Assembly (NCBI RefSeq): GCF_034627025.1
Contig: NZ_CP141049.1
Location: 310,001 to 374,000 of the forward strand
Source of the DNA: Microvirga lotononidis
GTDB taxonomy: Bacteria > Pseudomonadota > Alphaproteobacteria > Rhizobiales > Beijerinckiaceae
Length of the DNA: 64,000 bases
Direction of reading: 5' to 3'
Position 1 is the stretch's first letter, and every line of letters starts with the position of its first letter. The position numbers were made by a program, and so were the translations under genes. Of the stretch, positions 1 through 7,833 are shown one piece after another. The notes under the pieces are model-generated. The model was not told the origin of the DNA, searched no databases, and saw only the letters and a list, made by a program, of their open reading frames with translations.

Positions 1-333
1 CTCCGACGTTTCTGCAAGAGCAATCAGCTCGTCTGCATGCGTTAGGGCGAGGCTCCTATAGGTATTGAAGGTCTTTTCGCCAGTCTTGATCATCTCCGGA
101 TCGCTGAAGAGGATCAGGTTCTTTTCCTGAGTCGTTGTCTCGTTGACCTCAGCGTTGATCTGCAGGACGAGCGTTTGGCGCGCCACCTCCTGTTCAACCA
201 ATTCCTGAGTGTCCTGAGCCATATCGCCGAGCCCGGCCCTTGCCAGGGCGACCAGCCCAACGGCCACTGCAACAAAGATAGTGACTGGAATGGCAAGCTT
301 TGTGAGAAGCTTCAGATTATTGAGCGTACGCAT
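1..333 (-). CDS. Methyl-accepting chemotaxis protein, N-terminal part (cut by window edge)
   Basis: The gene starts at an ATG at 331-333 and runs off the left edge, so only the first 111 residues are visible. They show a short basic N-terminus (MRTLNNLKLLTKL), one membrane segment at about residues 14-32, and then a helical, Gln/Glu-rich periplasmic stretch with no charged gap. This is the start of a four-helix-bundle-type ligand-binding region of a chemoreceptor. The HAMP and signalling domains would lie outside the window, so the chemoreceptor call is from the N-terminal pattern only. A membrane histidine kinase with a similar sensor is the main alternative. Confidence 0.65.
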   Translation of the reverse strand, partial: MRTLNNLKLLTKLAIPVTIFVAVAVGLVALARAGLGDMAQDTQELVEQEVARQTLVLQINAEVNETTTQEKNLILFSDPEMIKTGEKTFNTYRSLALTHADELIALAETSE

Positions 334-749
334 TGTCTTTCGTTGGCCCGCCTGCATCGCCGCGGGAAGCACGCGCCATCTGACGCGCATAAATCGGGCG
401 CGGCGAAGATGAGCCAAAGCGATGAAGGAGATCTTAAGCTTTAGAAGGGTTCGGAGAAGAAGACTTCCTATAAGTGGTTCTACCTATTAAGGTTCATCTG
501 CGAACTATTTACCCAAAAATCGCCATGGGACGCTTCATTCCCGCGGTGGGAAAACCACCGCTTCTGGTTCACGGAGACACGAGCAAATCGGATTTGATGA
601 TCTCACGTTTGAGGTCCGCGATGAGCACGGTTCCACCGTCGCACATCTGGTCGTCAATAACGCGTGCATTTTCGCAGATACGTTGGTCTGCCGGAACCAT
701 GCATCCCGTCCGGGGTTAGATACGGCGATCAAAATAAGGGGTTCATCGC
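334..749. other. Intergenic stretch with no supported gene
   Basis: This lies between the leftward chemoreceptor and the rightward glycine-zipper gene. The short open frames here have no recognisable domain, ribosome site or signal peptide. A possible EcfG-type promoter lies at 693-717 and is listed separately. Confidence 0.5.
693..717 (+). promoter_or_regulatory. Possible EcfG (general stress sigma) promoter
   Basis: GGAAC at 693-697 is followed after 16 bases by GGTT at 714-717. The known alphaproteobacterial EcfG promoter is GGAAC-N16/17-CGTT, so three of four -10 bases match. It lies 33 bases before the start of the glycine-zipper gene. A NepR-like protein, part of the same stress circuit, is encoded 1.3 kb downstream. 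This rests on a single motif match and could be chance. Confidence 0.3.
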
Positions 750-1067
750 ATGCGGAAGGCTGTCATCGCACTCGCTTCGCTATCGGCGCTCACACTTTTC
801 CCGACTTTCGCCATGGCGCAGAACCGCACAGCGGTTGGGGTCGGGACTGGTGCAGTGGCGGGTGCTATTGTCGGCGGTCCTGTCGGGGCTGCCGTTGGCG
901 GCGTAATCGGCGGTGTCATTGGTGCAAACTCGGGCCGCGGGCACTCTCGAGCATACCGGCATTATCGGAAGCCAGTTTATACCAGCTACAGGAATCGACA
1001 TCGGCCAGTGCGTCAGCCCACCCGTACGGTTCCTCAGCGCAGACACGAATTCCATCCCCTGGGATAA
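750..1067 (+). CDS. Small exported glycine-zipper protein
   Basis: The product is 105 residues. Residues 1-23 form a signal peptide ending in AMA. Residues 28-60 are an alternating Gly/Ala/Val stretch (VGTGAVAGAIVGGPVGAAVG and on), typical of the glycine-zipper domains found in small envelope proteins. The tail is rich in Arg, His and Tyr. The role is unknown; related small proteins are often stress-induced and envelope-associated. It stands alone as a gene, and a possible EcfG promoter sits just upstream. Confidence 0.7.
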   Translation: MRKAVIALASLSALTLFPTFAMAQNRTAVGVGTGAVAGAIVGGPVGAAVGGVIGGVIGANSGRGHSRAYRHYRKPVYTSYRNRHRPVRQPTRTVPQRRHEFHPLG

Positions 1068-1477
1068 CCCTCACTGCCCAACATCTGTGCGAGATCGGAT
1101 TGTTGGGGCACTGCATGATGGCACTCCGCCACCAAAGGCAGCGAAAGCGAAATCCGGTGCAGCCATTGTGTCTGTCCGCGTTGATCAGTGCGGGCGCACG
1201 AACGGCAAGACAAAACCGCAATGTCCCCATGCGGGCATTCATTGCGTGATTGTTGGCATTGGAATGTTTGCCCTTGATTCCCGCGGCTCGTCAAGCAGCA
1301 AAAGAATGCCCCGCAGTCCATGGGATGCCCGACAGGCCTGGGATTACAGCGCCGTACCGAAACGCGAGCGCGATTGTTATCAAGCGCTCTGATCATCACC
1401 AAAGTGTACATCTGCTGGCGCACGATTGCCCCATTCAGACGCTCATCTCCTGACCGATTCCGAAGGAAGGCGTAGCG
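1068..1477. other. Intergenic stretch with no supported gene
   Basis: Overlapping open frames on both strands are low-complexity translations of GC-rich DNA and have no recognisable domain or clear ribosome site. No hairpin terminator with a T-run was seen. Confidence 0.4.
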
Positions 1478-1645
1478 ATGGATTTCACGGAGGCTTTGCG
1501 CATGGCTGAGCGGAACCTGACGGAAGGCGCCACGCTCGCTGAACTCAGGGAACTCGCTCAGGACCTTCGGGCTCTCACCCCCAACAGCCTTCTTGCGGAT
1601 CTAATCGAACTCAAGATCGCTGTTATCGAGGGATATTGGGGCTGA
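1478..1645 (+). CDS. Small acidic helical protein, 55 aa, unknown
   Basis: An ATG at 1478 is preceded by a good ribosome site (GAAGGAAGG at 1462-1470). The product runs MDFTEALRMAERNL to a stop at 1643-1645. It is acidic and rich in Leu, Ala and Glu, fits one or two amphipathic helices, and ends in EGYWG. There is no signal peptide. It is not a family I recognise. Support comes from the ribosome site, the reading frame and a plausible soluble composition. Confidence 0.5.
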   Translation: MDFTEALRMAERNLTEGATLAELRELAQDLRALTPNSLLADLIELKIAVIEGYWG

Positions 1646-2045
1646 GAATGAGGCGTGAATTCATCTGCATGTCGCATCCGACATGTTTTTATCAAGGCTC
1701 CCGATCGGGCAAATTCTCGTCATGGCCCACGCGTGCCGCATGTCTTATAATCACGTGGGAACTCAGTTCTCGCCTGAGATGCATATGCGGCGATGATGAG
1801 CTCGATGTCATTTCTACCGCGCAGCCCATTCAGGATAGGGCCAACCCGGACGAGAAGCACCCCAAGACCAGCACCAATGGTGACAGGGCTATGGTCGCGA
1901 GCAAGTCTTTTGCGATTGATACGACGTCTTTCGTGTGCCGTCGTTTGTCCCGCCTGGCCTATCCGATGGTCGCTTGGCACGGCGGTAGGTTTATCTCACG
2001 GCCCCGCTGAAACCAGATCACGAGTGCGCGAGTTACGTTTAACCT
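1646..2045. other. Intergenic stretch with no firmly supported gene
   Basis: A minus-strand frame at 1720-1980 contains one hydrophobic run (TIGAGLGVLLVRVGPILNGL) but has no convincing start or family. The plus-strand frame over the same bases looks random. I leave both uncalled. Confidence 0.35.
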
Positions 2046-2087
2046 GTGTTAATCAACCAACCCTACTCGGACCTTGAGAATAATCCC

Positions 2088-2273
2088 ATGCTATGGAACG
2101 ACAACCGTGAGATAATGCACACTATCCCAAACAGCCTGACTTTCTCTCAGGAGCAAGTGAACTTCATCCTTGGCCATTCTCTGAAGAGTATCTACCAGGA
2201 TACCTTGAACTCACCTTTACCGGAGCGGCTCAAAACGCTCGTCACTCAATTCGAAACAAAGTTTTCCTCGTGA
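2088..2273 (+). CDS. NepR-like anti-sigma factor
   Basis: The protein is about 61 residues from the ATG at 2088; an in-frame GTG at 2046 would add 14. Its C-terminal half (HSLKSIYQDTLNSPLPERLK) has the NepR pattern: a first helix ending in LR/LK-x-[IV]Y-[DQ], a short loop, then [PL]-[VP]-x-[RD]-[FL]. NepR proteins bind and silence the general-stress sigma factor EcfG until the phosphorylated response regulator PhyR removes them. No phyR, ecfG or histidine kinase gene lies nearby, so this would be an orphan paralog. The family call rests on pattern recognition over a short protein. Confidence 0.6.
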   Translation: MLWNDNREIMHTIPNSLTFSQEQVNFILGHSLKSIYQDTLNSPLPERLKTLVTQFETKFSS

Positions 2274-2289
2274 TGGGATCGTTGCCTGG

Positions 2290-2705
2290 ATGACAGTTGC
2301 TCTTTCTGTCCGACAGCCTTTTGCGTGGGCGATTTTCCAGGCCGGGATGGATGTCGACAACCGGGACTGGCCGCCCCAGTTCCGCGGGTGCGTCCTGATC
2401 CATGCCACGGCGACGGTCCGACAGGAGGACTACAACGCGTTTGAGAGGGCTTGCCGGAACCCCGAGCACTGGCTGTGCCAGGCGATCATGCAGGGTGGAG
2501 GACTGCCGCGGAAAGGGGTCTTCCGCGTGGAGGAATTGTTGGCGAGGTCGTGATCGCCGACTGCGTCACCGAGCATTCTTCCCCTTGGTTCACCGGCCCC
2601 TACGGCTTCGTGTTATGCAACCCACGGATCGGACCCTTGACGCCGCTTTCCGGCTCGCTCCGGTTCTTCGACGTCGAGGAGCACCATCTCGGCAGTCTCG
2701 GATGA
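2290..2705 (+). pseudogene. ASCH-domain protein gene, frameshifted
   Basis: The first part, from the ATG at 2290, reads ALSVRQPFAWAIFQAG, DNRDWPPQFRGCVLIHA and on to 2553. This is the start of an ASCH domain (small PUA-like beta-barrel thought to bind RNA or modified nucleotides). The rest of the domain continues in another frame, up to a stop at 2703-2705: LPRGGIVGEVVIADCV, then SPWFTGPYGFVL, PLSGSLRFFDV. The frames cross at about 2490-2530. Together the two parts give one nearly full-length domain, so a single indel (or a base-calling error) is the simplest explanation. Confidence 0.65.
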
Positions 2706-2774
2706 TCGGCTTGCTGTGGCCGTGGCAGCAAACCCTGGTCGAGCTCAAGGCCCGGTCAGTCGCGTCAGGTCCTG

Positions 2775-3353
2775 TCAGCGTAAGACCACAACCCTGGTGC
2801 CGACCCGAGTTCGGTTGTAGAGATCAACGACATCGGCATTGGTCATGCGGATGCAGCCAGATGAGACGGCATAGCCAATCGTTTCCGGCTCGTTAGAGCC
2901 ATGGATGCGGTACATCGACGAGCCAAGATACAGAGCCCGGGCACCCAGGGGATTGCCGACACCGCCTTTCATGTAGCGTGGCAGCTCGGGGCGGCGGCGC
3001 AACATTGCGGCCGGAGGGCTCCAATCGGGCCACTCCCGTTTCATGCTGACCGTCTTGGTGCCGGCCCACGCAAAGCCTGGACGGCCGACCCCGATGCCGT
3101 ACTGAATCGCCTGTCCCTGGCCGAGCACGTAGTAGAGCCGGCGCTGGCTGGTCGAGATAACGATCGTGCCGGGCTGCTGCGTACCGCGCCAGATAACAAC
3201 TTGGCGGGCTGTCGGCGACGCCAGGCCTCCGAACAGTCGCTCGAAGAAGTTGGCGGGCCCGCCACTGAGCGAGGCGGTCGACTGAGCCTGAGCGGAACTG
3301 GCCAGCATCGCGCCGCATGCCAGTCCCGCGAGCATGATCATGAGACGGGGCAT
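2775..3353 (-). CDS. L,D-transpeptidase (YkuD family), exported
   Basis: This enzyme cross-links or modifies peptidoglycan, or anchors proteins to it, in the periplasm. The ATG at 3351-3353 was chosen because AAGGGAGGT sits just upstream; longer in-frame starts have no such site. The product is 192 residues. It has a signal peptide (about 1-24, ending AQA) and a YkuD domain from about residue 55. His151 is in HGS and the catalytic cysteine is Cys167 in SSGCIRM. It sits alone, and its 579-bp length is normal for short rhizobial YkuD proteins. Confidence 0.9.
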   Translation of the reverse strand: MPRLMIMLAGLACGAMLASSAQAQSTASLSGGPANFFERLFGGLASPTARQVVIWRGTQQPGTIVISTSQRRLYYVLGQGQAIQYGIGVGRPGFAWAGTKTVSMKREWPDWSPPAAMLRRRPELPRYMKGGVGNPLGARALYLGSSMYRIHGSNEPETIGYAVSSGCIRMTNADVVDLYNRTRVGTRVVVLR

Positions 3354-3550
3354 GCGGACCTCCCTTGTGCAGCATGGCATAGCTTCAACGCTCAAAGCCC
3401 AGCTTGAGATCCTCAGCCTGCCACCCTTGCTTCGCCCCTTGAGCACGGCCTACGGCGGCCCCCATCTTAAGAGGGGAGGGAGCCGCGGCCGTTCAGAAGT
3501 CACTCCAGGCGGACAAAGGTAGAATGAGTTCCCGCCTTGGCACCCTCCGC

Positions 3551-3853
3551 TTAGGCACAGCGCAAGCTAGCATGACCCTCATGCGCCCAGACCCGCCTGG
3601 CAGCATGCCGGACCATCCGGGCCGCCTCTGCGAGTTCCACGTCGGCTCGCGTTTGTGCCCGGCTCTCGACGCTCTCCAGCACCAGCATGACCTGACTGCG
3701 GTTCTCGGTGGGCAAGGCCGTGAGGGACGCGTCAAGATCCGCGGGATCGCCCAGCGAAGGATCCGTCTGCCGCGCCATGGCGTAAAGGCGCTCAAGGATA
3801 ATGGTAAAGGCTCGCGAGGTTTCGGGTCGGGTGGTTTGGGGAAATGCGTGCAT
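3551..3853 (-). CDS. Hypothetical small protein, 100 aa
   Basis: The ATG at 3851-3853 is preceded by AAGGG at a reasonable distance. The product starts MHAFPQTTRPETSRAF and is predicted mostly helical, soluble, without signal peptide or membrane segment. I do not recognise a family. The opposite strand also has an open frame over part of this stretch, but its composition is less protein-like. It is a tentative call, made on codon-like composition and the ribosome site. Confidence 0.4.
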   Translation of the reverse strand: MHAFPQTTRPETSRAFTIILERLYAMARQTDPSLGDPADLDASLTALPTENRSQVMLVLESVESRAQTRADVELAEAARMVRHAARRVWAHEGHASLRCA

Positions 3854-4006
3854 GAATGCCCTTGCAGGTTTTTGGCAGGCTGCCGAAACAGCCGCTCTTC
3901 GTTATGGCTCGACGCCTGATGCCTCAGGTCGAGCCCACATAACGCCAAGCTTCCAGCAAAGTTCCCTCGTCCAGCCGCATCCGGGCTCGTGTCTCGCTAG
4001 GACCTA

Positions 4007-4017
4007 AAGCGTTTTTG
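4007..4017 (+). repeat. IS630 left terminal inverted repeat
   Basis: AAGCGTTTTTG follows a TA target dinucleotide at 4005-4006. It pairs with 5047-5057 with a single mismatch. Confidence 0.75.
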
Positions 4018-4081
4018 ATCTGGGCTTGAAGCCATTCGGGTGGGCTGCGCGTTGACTGGGATATGGCCCAGGAGGCGAGCC

Positions 4082-4504
4082 ATGCCCCAGCCCTATTCTC
4101 CTGATCTGCGTGAGCGCGTTCTGGTCGCCTGCGCACGCGGCGACCTTCCTCAGGTCGAGATCGCCCGCCGCTTCCAAGTTTGCCCGGCCACCGTGTCGAA
4201 CTGGCGCCGCCAAGAACGCGAGGAAGGCCGGCGTGCTGCCAAGCCGCACAGCGGCGGCGTGCCTTCGCGCCTGGATGCGGCAGCTCTCGAGGTGCTGCGT
4301 CAGCTCGTGATCGAGGACAGTGACGCACTGCTGCGCGAGTACCGTGAGCGCCTGGCCGAGCGCACTGGCGTGACGGTGTGCCTGGCGGTGATCTGCGAGG
4401 CGCTCAAGCGCCTCAAGCTGCGTCCTAAAAAAAGACCCTTCGGGCGGCCGAGCAGGAGCGGCCCGAGGTTGCCGCCGAGCGCGAGGCTTACCGCCAGCAG
4501 ATGA
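4082..4504 (+). CDS. IS630 transposase, N-terminal frame (helix-turn-helix part)
   Basis: The ATG at 4082 gives a 140-residue product beginning MPQPYSPDLRERVL. It contains the helix-turn-helix region (VEIARRFQVCPATVSNWRR, about residues 27-46) that binds the element ends. After LKLRPKK the frame loses family character. At that point an A7 run (4427-4433) allows a -1 shift, after which the reading continues as KTLRAAEQERPEVAAE into the downstream catalytic frame. This is probably the DNA-binding part of a fused transposase made by programmed slippage, not an independent protein. Confidence 0.85.
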   Translation: MPQPYSPDLRERVLVACARGDLPQVEIARRFQVCPATVSNWRRQEREEGRRAAKPHSGGVPSRLDAAALEVLRQLVIEDSDALLREYRERLAERTGVTVCLAVICEALKRLKLRPKKRPFGRPSRSGPRLPPSARLTASR

Positions 4505-5043
4505 GCGTGCTTCCCGCGGAACGCTTGGTATTCCTGGATGAAAGCGGCGTCACCACCAAGATGGCGCGAACCCATGCGCGCGCTCCACGCGGGCAGCGGG
4601 CCTATGGGTCCATCCCGCTCGGCTCCTGGCAGCGGCTGACGGTGTTAGGAGCACTCGCCTGTGAGGGTCTAGTCGCCACGATGAGCATCGAGGCCTCGAC
4701 TTCTACTTCCGTGCTGCTGGCTTATCTCGAGCAGATTCTAGTGCCGGCTCTCAAACGCGCCAAGCCGGATGCCATTCTGGTGATGGACAACCTGCGCCCG
4801 CATCACGCCACGGAGGTGCGGGATCTGCTCGATCAGGCTGGGATTGGACTGCTGTACCTGCCGCGGTACTCCCCGGAGTTCAACCCGATCGAGCCCGCCT
4901 GGGCCAAGGTGAAAGAGCGGCTCAAGGCGAAAGCGGCGCGCACTCTCGAAGCTTTGGAAGCAGAACTCAAACCCGCCCTCGACACCATCACTGCAAAAGA
5001 TGCCCAAGGCTGGTTCAGGCACGCCGGCTATGCCCTACACTGA
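4501..5043 (+). CDS. IS630 transposase, catalytic frame (DDE domain)
   Basis: The open frame extends back through the A7 site at 4427-4433. The ATG at 4501 overlaps the end of the first frame (ATGA). The product carries the DDE motifs of IS630/Tc1 transposases: VFLDESGV (first Asp), ILVMDNLRPHH (second Asp) and SPEFNPIEPAWAKVK (Glu). All catalytic residues are present. The full enzyme is expected as a fusion with the upstream helix-turn-helix frame; translation from 4501 alone would lack DNA binding. Confidence 0.88.
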   Translation: MSVLPAERLVFLDESGVTTKMARTHARAPRGQRAYGSIPLGSWQRLTVLGALACEGLVATMSIEASTSTSVLLAYLEQILVPALKRAKPDAILVMDNLRPHHATEVRDLLDQAGIGLLYLPRYSPEFNPIEPAWAKVKERLKAKAARTLEALEAELKPALDTITAKDAQGWFRHAGYALH

Positions 5044-5046
5044 AAC

Positions 5047-5057
5047 CAAAAGCGCTT
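5047..5057 (-). repeat. IS630 right terminal inverted repeat
   Basis: This pairs with 4007-4017 and is followed by the TA dinucleotide at 5058-5059. Confidence 0.75.
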
Positions 5058-5200
5058 TAGGTTTCGAACAGCCGTATGGCCGCTCGCCCATGCAAATGAA
5101 TTCCAGCTGAAGGAATTATTCGGGTGGGCGTCACACCGCCTCTGCCATTGTCTTGGTCCTAGTTGGGTTCAGGTTCCGGCCTGACGGCAAGGAGAGATCG

Positions 5201-5563
5201 ATGCGAGCACGCATAGCAATTCTTATCGCAGGGCTGACTGGTCTGTGCCTGACTGCCTCAGCCCAGGCGGCTGATTATGGGATCGCTTCCTTCGAGGGTG
5301 TCGAGGTCGAGAGCCGCAGGGAGATCTACGAGACCCCACCGCCTGTCGTCACCGAGCGCTTCCGCGAGGAGAGGATCGAGCGCGGCCCACGGTATGTCGA
5401 AGAAGAGCGGATCGATGGCCGGCCCGGACCGGGATGGCGCCGGCTCGGTTATCCTATTGCGGCCCGCCCCTAGTGGAGTGGCGAGGATTGCCGCCTGATC
5501 ATCAAGCGCCGGATGAACCCGTGGGGCGAGGTGATCGAGCGGCGTGTCAGGATCTACGATTGA
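5201..5563 (+). pseudogene. Small exported protein interrupted by an in-frame amber codon
   Basis: The ATG at 5201 has a strong ribosome site (AAGGAGAG). The product has a signal peptide (about 1-23, ending AQAA) and an acidic/basic middle, and stops at TAG 5471-5473 after 90 residues. The same frame then stays open as GEDCRLIIKRRMNPWGEV and on to a TGA at 5561-5563. That tail has the look of the conserved Cys-containing end of small exported proteins in this group (a CR-[IV]-x-[IV]-K-x-R-x-[ND]-P-[WY]-G pattern). A nonsense mutation is the simplest reading; read-through or a base error are alternatives. Confidence 0.6.
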
Positions 5564-7067
5564 GGAGCATACGCAACCGGGCCTCACGCTCATCGTTCTC
5601 CTGATCAGCGGAGGATGTAGTCGTGAGAGCGACAGTGCCATTGATCCTGCTTGGGATGGCATCCCTCGGCTGTGGCTCTCCCGCACTGATCACGGCCCCA
5701 GGATTGAGGATGCCAGCCGGATCGAAAGCCTGTTTGATCTCCCGCATGAGACGAAGCTCGACCGGATCAGAGATGCGGGCAAAAACCGCAGACTTGAGCC
5801 GACCGATGCCGTGCTCTGCGGAAATGCTGCCGCCGAGGTCATGTACGAGGGCGTAAACCGCAGCGTTGACCGCGGCTCCCTGTGCCGCAAGGGCATCGTT
5901 GCCGGGGAAAAGCACGTTCACGTGAATATTGCCGTCTCCGACATGGCCGACGAAGAGGGCGCGTGTCCCAGAAAATTCAGTGCCGAGGCGGGCAGCCACG
6001 CCGGCGATCAGGGCCGGCACGTCCTCGGTGGCGACACTGACGTCGTGGGACGCCGTCGGGCCCGCGAGACGGTTCGCTTCGGAGACAGCGAAGCGCAAAT
6101 GCCAGATCTCCCGCGCTTGTGCCTCAGTGGCGGCGATGACGGCGTCGACGATGGTTCCGGCCTCGAATGCGCCGCTCAAGGCGGTTTCGAGGCGCGCGGA
6201 CACGCTCGCCTCGCACTCACCGCCGATCTCAATGAAGACGTACCACGAGTGGCGGGCGGTGAGCGGATAGCGCGCCTGCGGAAAACGTGCGCGCACCAGA
6301 TCCATCTCGGCGCCGCACATCAGCTCGAAGGCAAGAATCTCCTCACCAGCGCCTTCGCGCAGGGTGCGGAGGAGACGGAGGGCGTCGTCCGGGCTCGCGA
6401 CTGCGACGAGTGCGCTTCCCCGTGCGGGCGGCGGACGGACGATCCGCAGGGCCGCTGCGGTGATGACGGCAAGCGTTCCCTCCGAGCCAAGGAGGAGATG
6501 GCGCAGATCATAGCCGGCGTTGTTCTTGCGCAGGCGCTTCGGCCCGCGCACGATCTCGCCCCCGGCGGTGACGTATTCTAGACCCAGGACTAGGTCGCGG
6601 GTCATGCCGTGGCGTATCACGGCGATGCCGCCCGCATTGGTCGCGAGAATGCCCCCGATTTGACACGAGCCTTCGCTGCCGATGCTCACCGGGAACTCGC
6701 GTCCGGCTGCAGCCGCGGACTCTTGAACGGTCGCGAGGATGCAGCCCGCTTCGGCGATTAGCGTGTTGCCGATCGGATCAACGGTGCGGATGCGGTTGAG
6801 CCGTTCGAGGGAGAGCACCACCGCGCGGCCGGAAGCATCCGGAGTGGCGCCGCCGGAGAGGCCGGTATTGCCGCCTTGGGGCACGACGGGCGTTCGCGTC
6901 TGCGATGCCCAGCGCAGGACCGCGGCGACGGCCTCCGCCGTGCGCGGCAACATCACCGCTGCCGCTTCGCCGGTGAAGAGACCGCGCCAGTCGGTCAGGT
7001 ATGGCACCATTGCCGCCGGATCGGTGATCACATCGGCGGGACCGAGAACGTCTGCGGCGGGATACAT
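5547..7067 (-). CDS. FAD-linked 2-hydroxy acid oxidase/dehydrogenase (GlcD/D-lactate dehydrogenase type)
   Basis: The enzyme oxidises a D-2-hydroxy acid to the 2-oxo acid using FAD. The PCMH-type FAD domain occupies about residues 25-205, with VVPQGGNTGLSGG, GSEGSCQIGGILATNAGG and the GSEGTLAVIT end. The FAD-oxidase C domain follows, with the metal/substrate signature GHVGDGNIHVN and the closing AEHGIGRLK and FDPAGILNPG. A tail of about 40 residues after the usual end is unusual and overlaps the small exported gene on the other strand. The ATG at 7067 avoids overlap with the upstream SDR; one at 7088 is possible. It is the last gene of the sugar-acid operon. Confidence 0.88.
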   Translation of the reverse strand: MYPAADVLGPADVITDPAAMVPYLTDWRGLFTGEAAAVMLPRTAEAVAAVLRWASQTRTPVVPQGGNTGLSGGATPDASGRAVVLSLERLNRIRTVDPIGNTLIAEAGCILATVQESAAAAGREFPVSIGSEGSCQIGGILATNAGGIAVIRHGMTRDLVLGLEYVTAGGEIVRGPKRLRKNNAGYDLRHLLLGSEGTLAVITAAALRIVRPPPARGSALVAVASPDDALRLLRTLREGAGEEILAFELMCGAEMDLVRARFPQARYPLTARHSWYVFIEIGGECEASVSARLETALSGAFEAGTIVDAVIAATEAQAREIWHLRFAVSEANRLAGPTASHDVSVATEDVPALIAGVAARLGTEFSGTRALFVGHVGDGNIHVNVLFPGNDALAAQGAAVNAAVYALVHDLGGSISAEHGIGRLKSAVFARISDPVELRLMREIKQAFDPAGILNPGAVISAGEPQPRDAIPSRINGTVALTTTSSADQENDEREARLRMLLNRRS

Positions 7068-7071
7068 CGGC

Positions 7072-7833
7072 TCACACAACCCCGGCATCGACGATATAGT
7101 TCTGGCCGGTGCACCGGCGCGCCGCGCCCGACGAGAGAAACAGCACCATCGCCGCGATGTCCTCCGGCAGGATCTCGCCCTTGATGGACTGGCGGACTTG
7201 GGCGGCCGCCCATTTCTCCGGCGTCCACCAAGTCTTGCGCTGCCGCTCGGTCATCACCCAGCCAGGAGTGACGCAGTTGACGCGGATGCCGTCGGGCCCG
7301 AGTTCGCGGGCGAGCGAGCGGGTGAAGCCGATGACCGCCGATTTCGCGGTGGTGTAGGCGATGAGCCCGGATGCGCCCTGCATCCAGGATGTTGAGCCGA
7401 GATTGACGATTGCGCCGCCGCCGAGGGCGCGCATGCCCGGCGCGACGGCCTGGCTGACGAACATCATTGGCCGGAGGTTCACGGCCAACCGGTCGTCCCA
7501 ATAGGTCTCGGTCACCTCGTCGAAGCGGTGGCGCTCGTCGTGACCGGCATTGTTGACGCAGATCGAGAACGGCCCGAGATTGGCCGCAAGGGCGCGGATC
7601 GCCTCCTGCGTGGCGCCGATCTCGCGCAGGTCGACGGCGCGGAACACGACCTGCGCTCCCGTTGCCACGAGATCGGCTGCGAGCGCCTCGCCGAGCTCCA
7701 CGTTGCGGTCGAGAAAGGCCACCGCCGTGCCTTGCGTGGCGAAGGCCTCGACGATGGCGCGGCCGATGCCTTCGGCGCCGCCCGTGACGAGCGCTGTGCG
7801 CGAGGAAAGATCGGGAAAGTGGGGTAGGGTCAA
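7072..7833 (-). CDS. SDR-family NAD(P)-dependent dehydrogenase
   Basis: This short-chain dehydrogenase probably acts on a sugar or sugar acid, judging from the operon. The 253-residue product shows the cofactor motif TGGAEGIG (17-24), NNAG (94-97) and the catalytic Ser147/149, Tyr160 and Lys164 (YTTAK). The start is a TTG at 7831-7833 that overlaps the stop of the upstream gene as TTGA, a coupling typical of translationally linked genes. The open frame continues upstream, but that part is a shadow of the preceding gene. Substrate is not predictable from the sequence. Confidence 0.85.
   Translation of the reverse strand: MTLPHFPDLSSRTALVTGGAEGIGRAIVEAFATQGTAVAFLDRNVELGEALAADLVATGAQVVFRAVDLREIGATQEAIRALAANLGPFSICVNNAGHDERHRFDEVTETYWDDRLAVNLRPMMFVSQAVAPGMRALGGGAIVNLGSTSWMQGASGLIAYTTAKSAVIGFTRSLARELGPDGIRVNCVTPGWVMTERQRKTWWTPEKWAAAQVRQSIKGEILPEDIAAMVLFLSSGAARRCTGQNYIVDAGVV

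Larger units (their letters stand above)
4007..5057 (+). mobile_element. IS630-family insertion sequence, apparently complete
   Basis: A transposase in two frames (4082-5043) is enclosed by short inverted repeats. The left end is AAGCGTTTTTG at 4007-4017. The right end, read inward, is AAGCGCTTTTG (5057-5047), with one mismatch in 11. Each end is bordered by TA (4005-4006 and 5058-5059), the target duplicated by IS630/Tc1-mariner elements. At 1051 bp this is a normal size for the family. Intact ends, both catalytic halves and the slippage site suggest recent activity. Confidence 0.85.

Noticed and set aside
1720..1980. Minus-strand frame with one hydrophobic run
   Set aside because: One membrane-like segment is not enough; there is no good start, ribosome site or family resemblance.
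5544..6581. 345-aa plus-strand open frame
   Set aside because: It is antisense to the well-supported flavin oxidase and has a GC-shadow composition.
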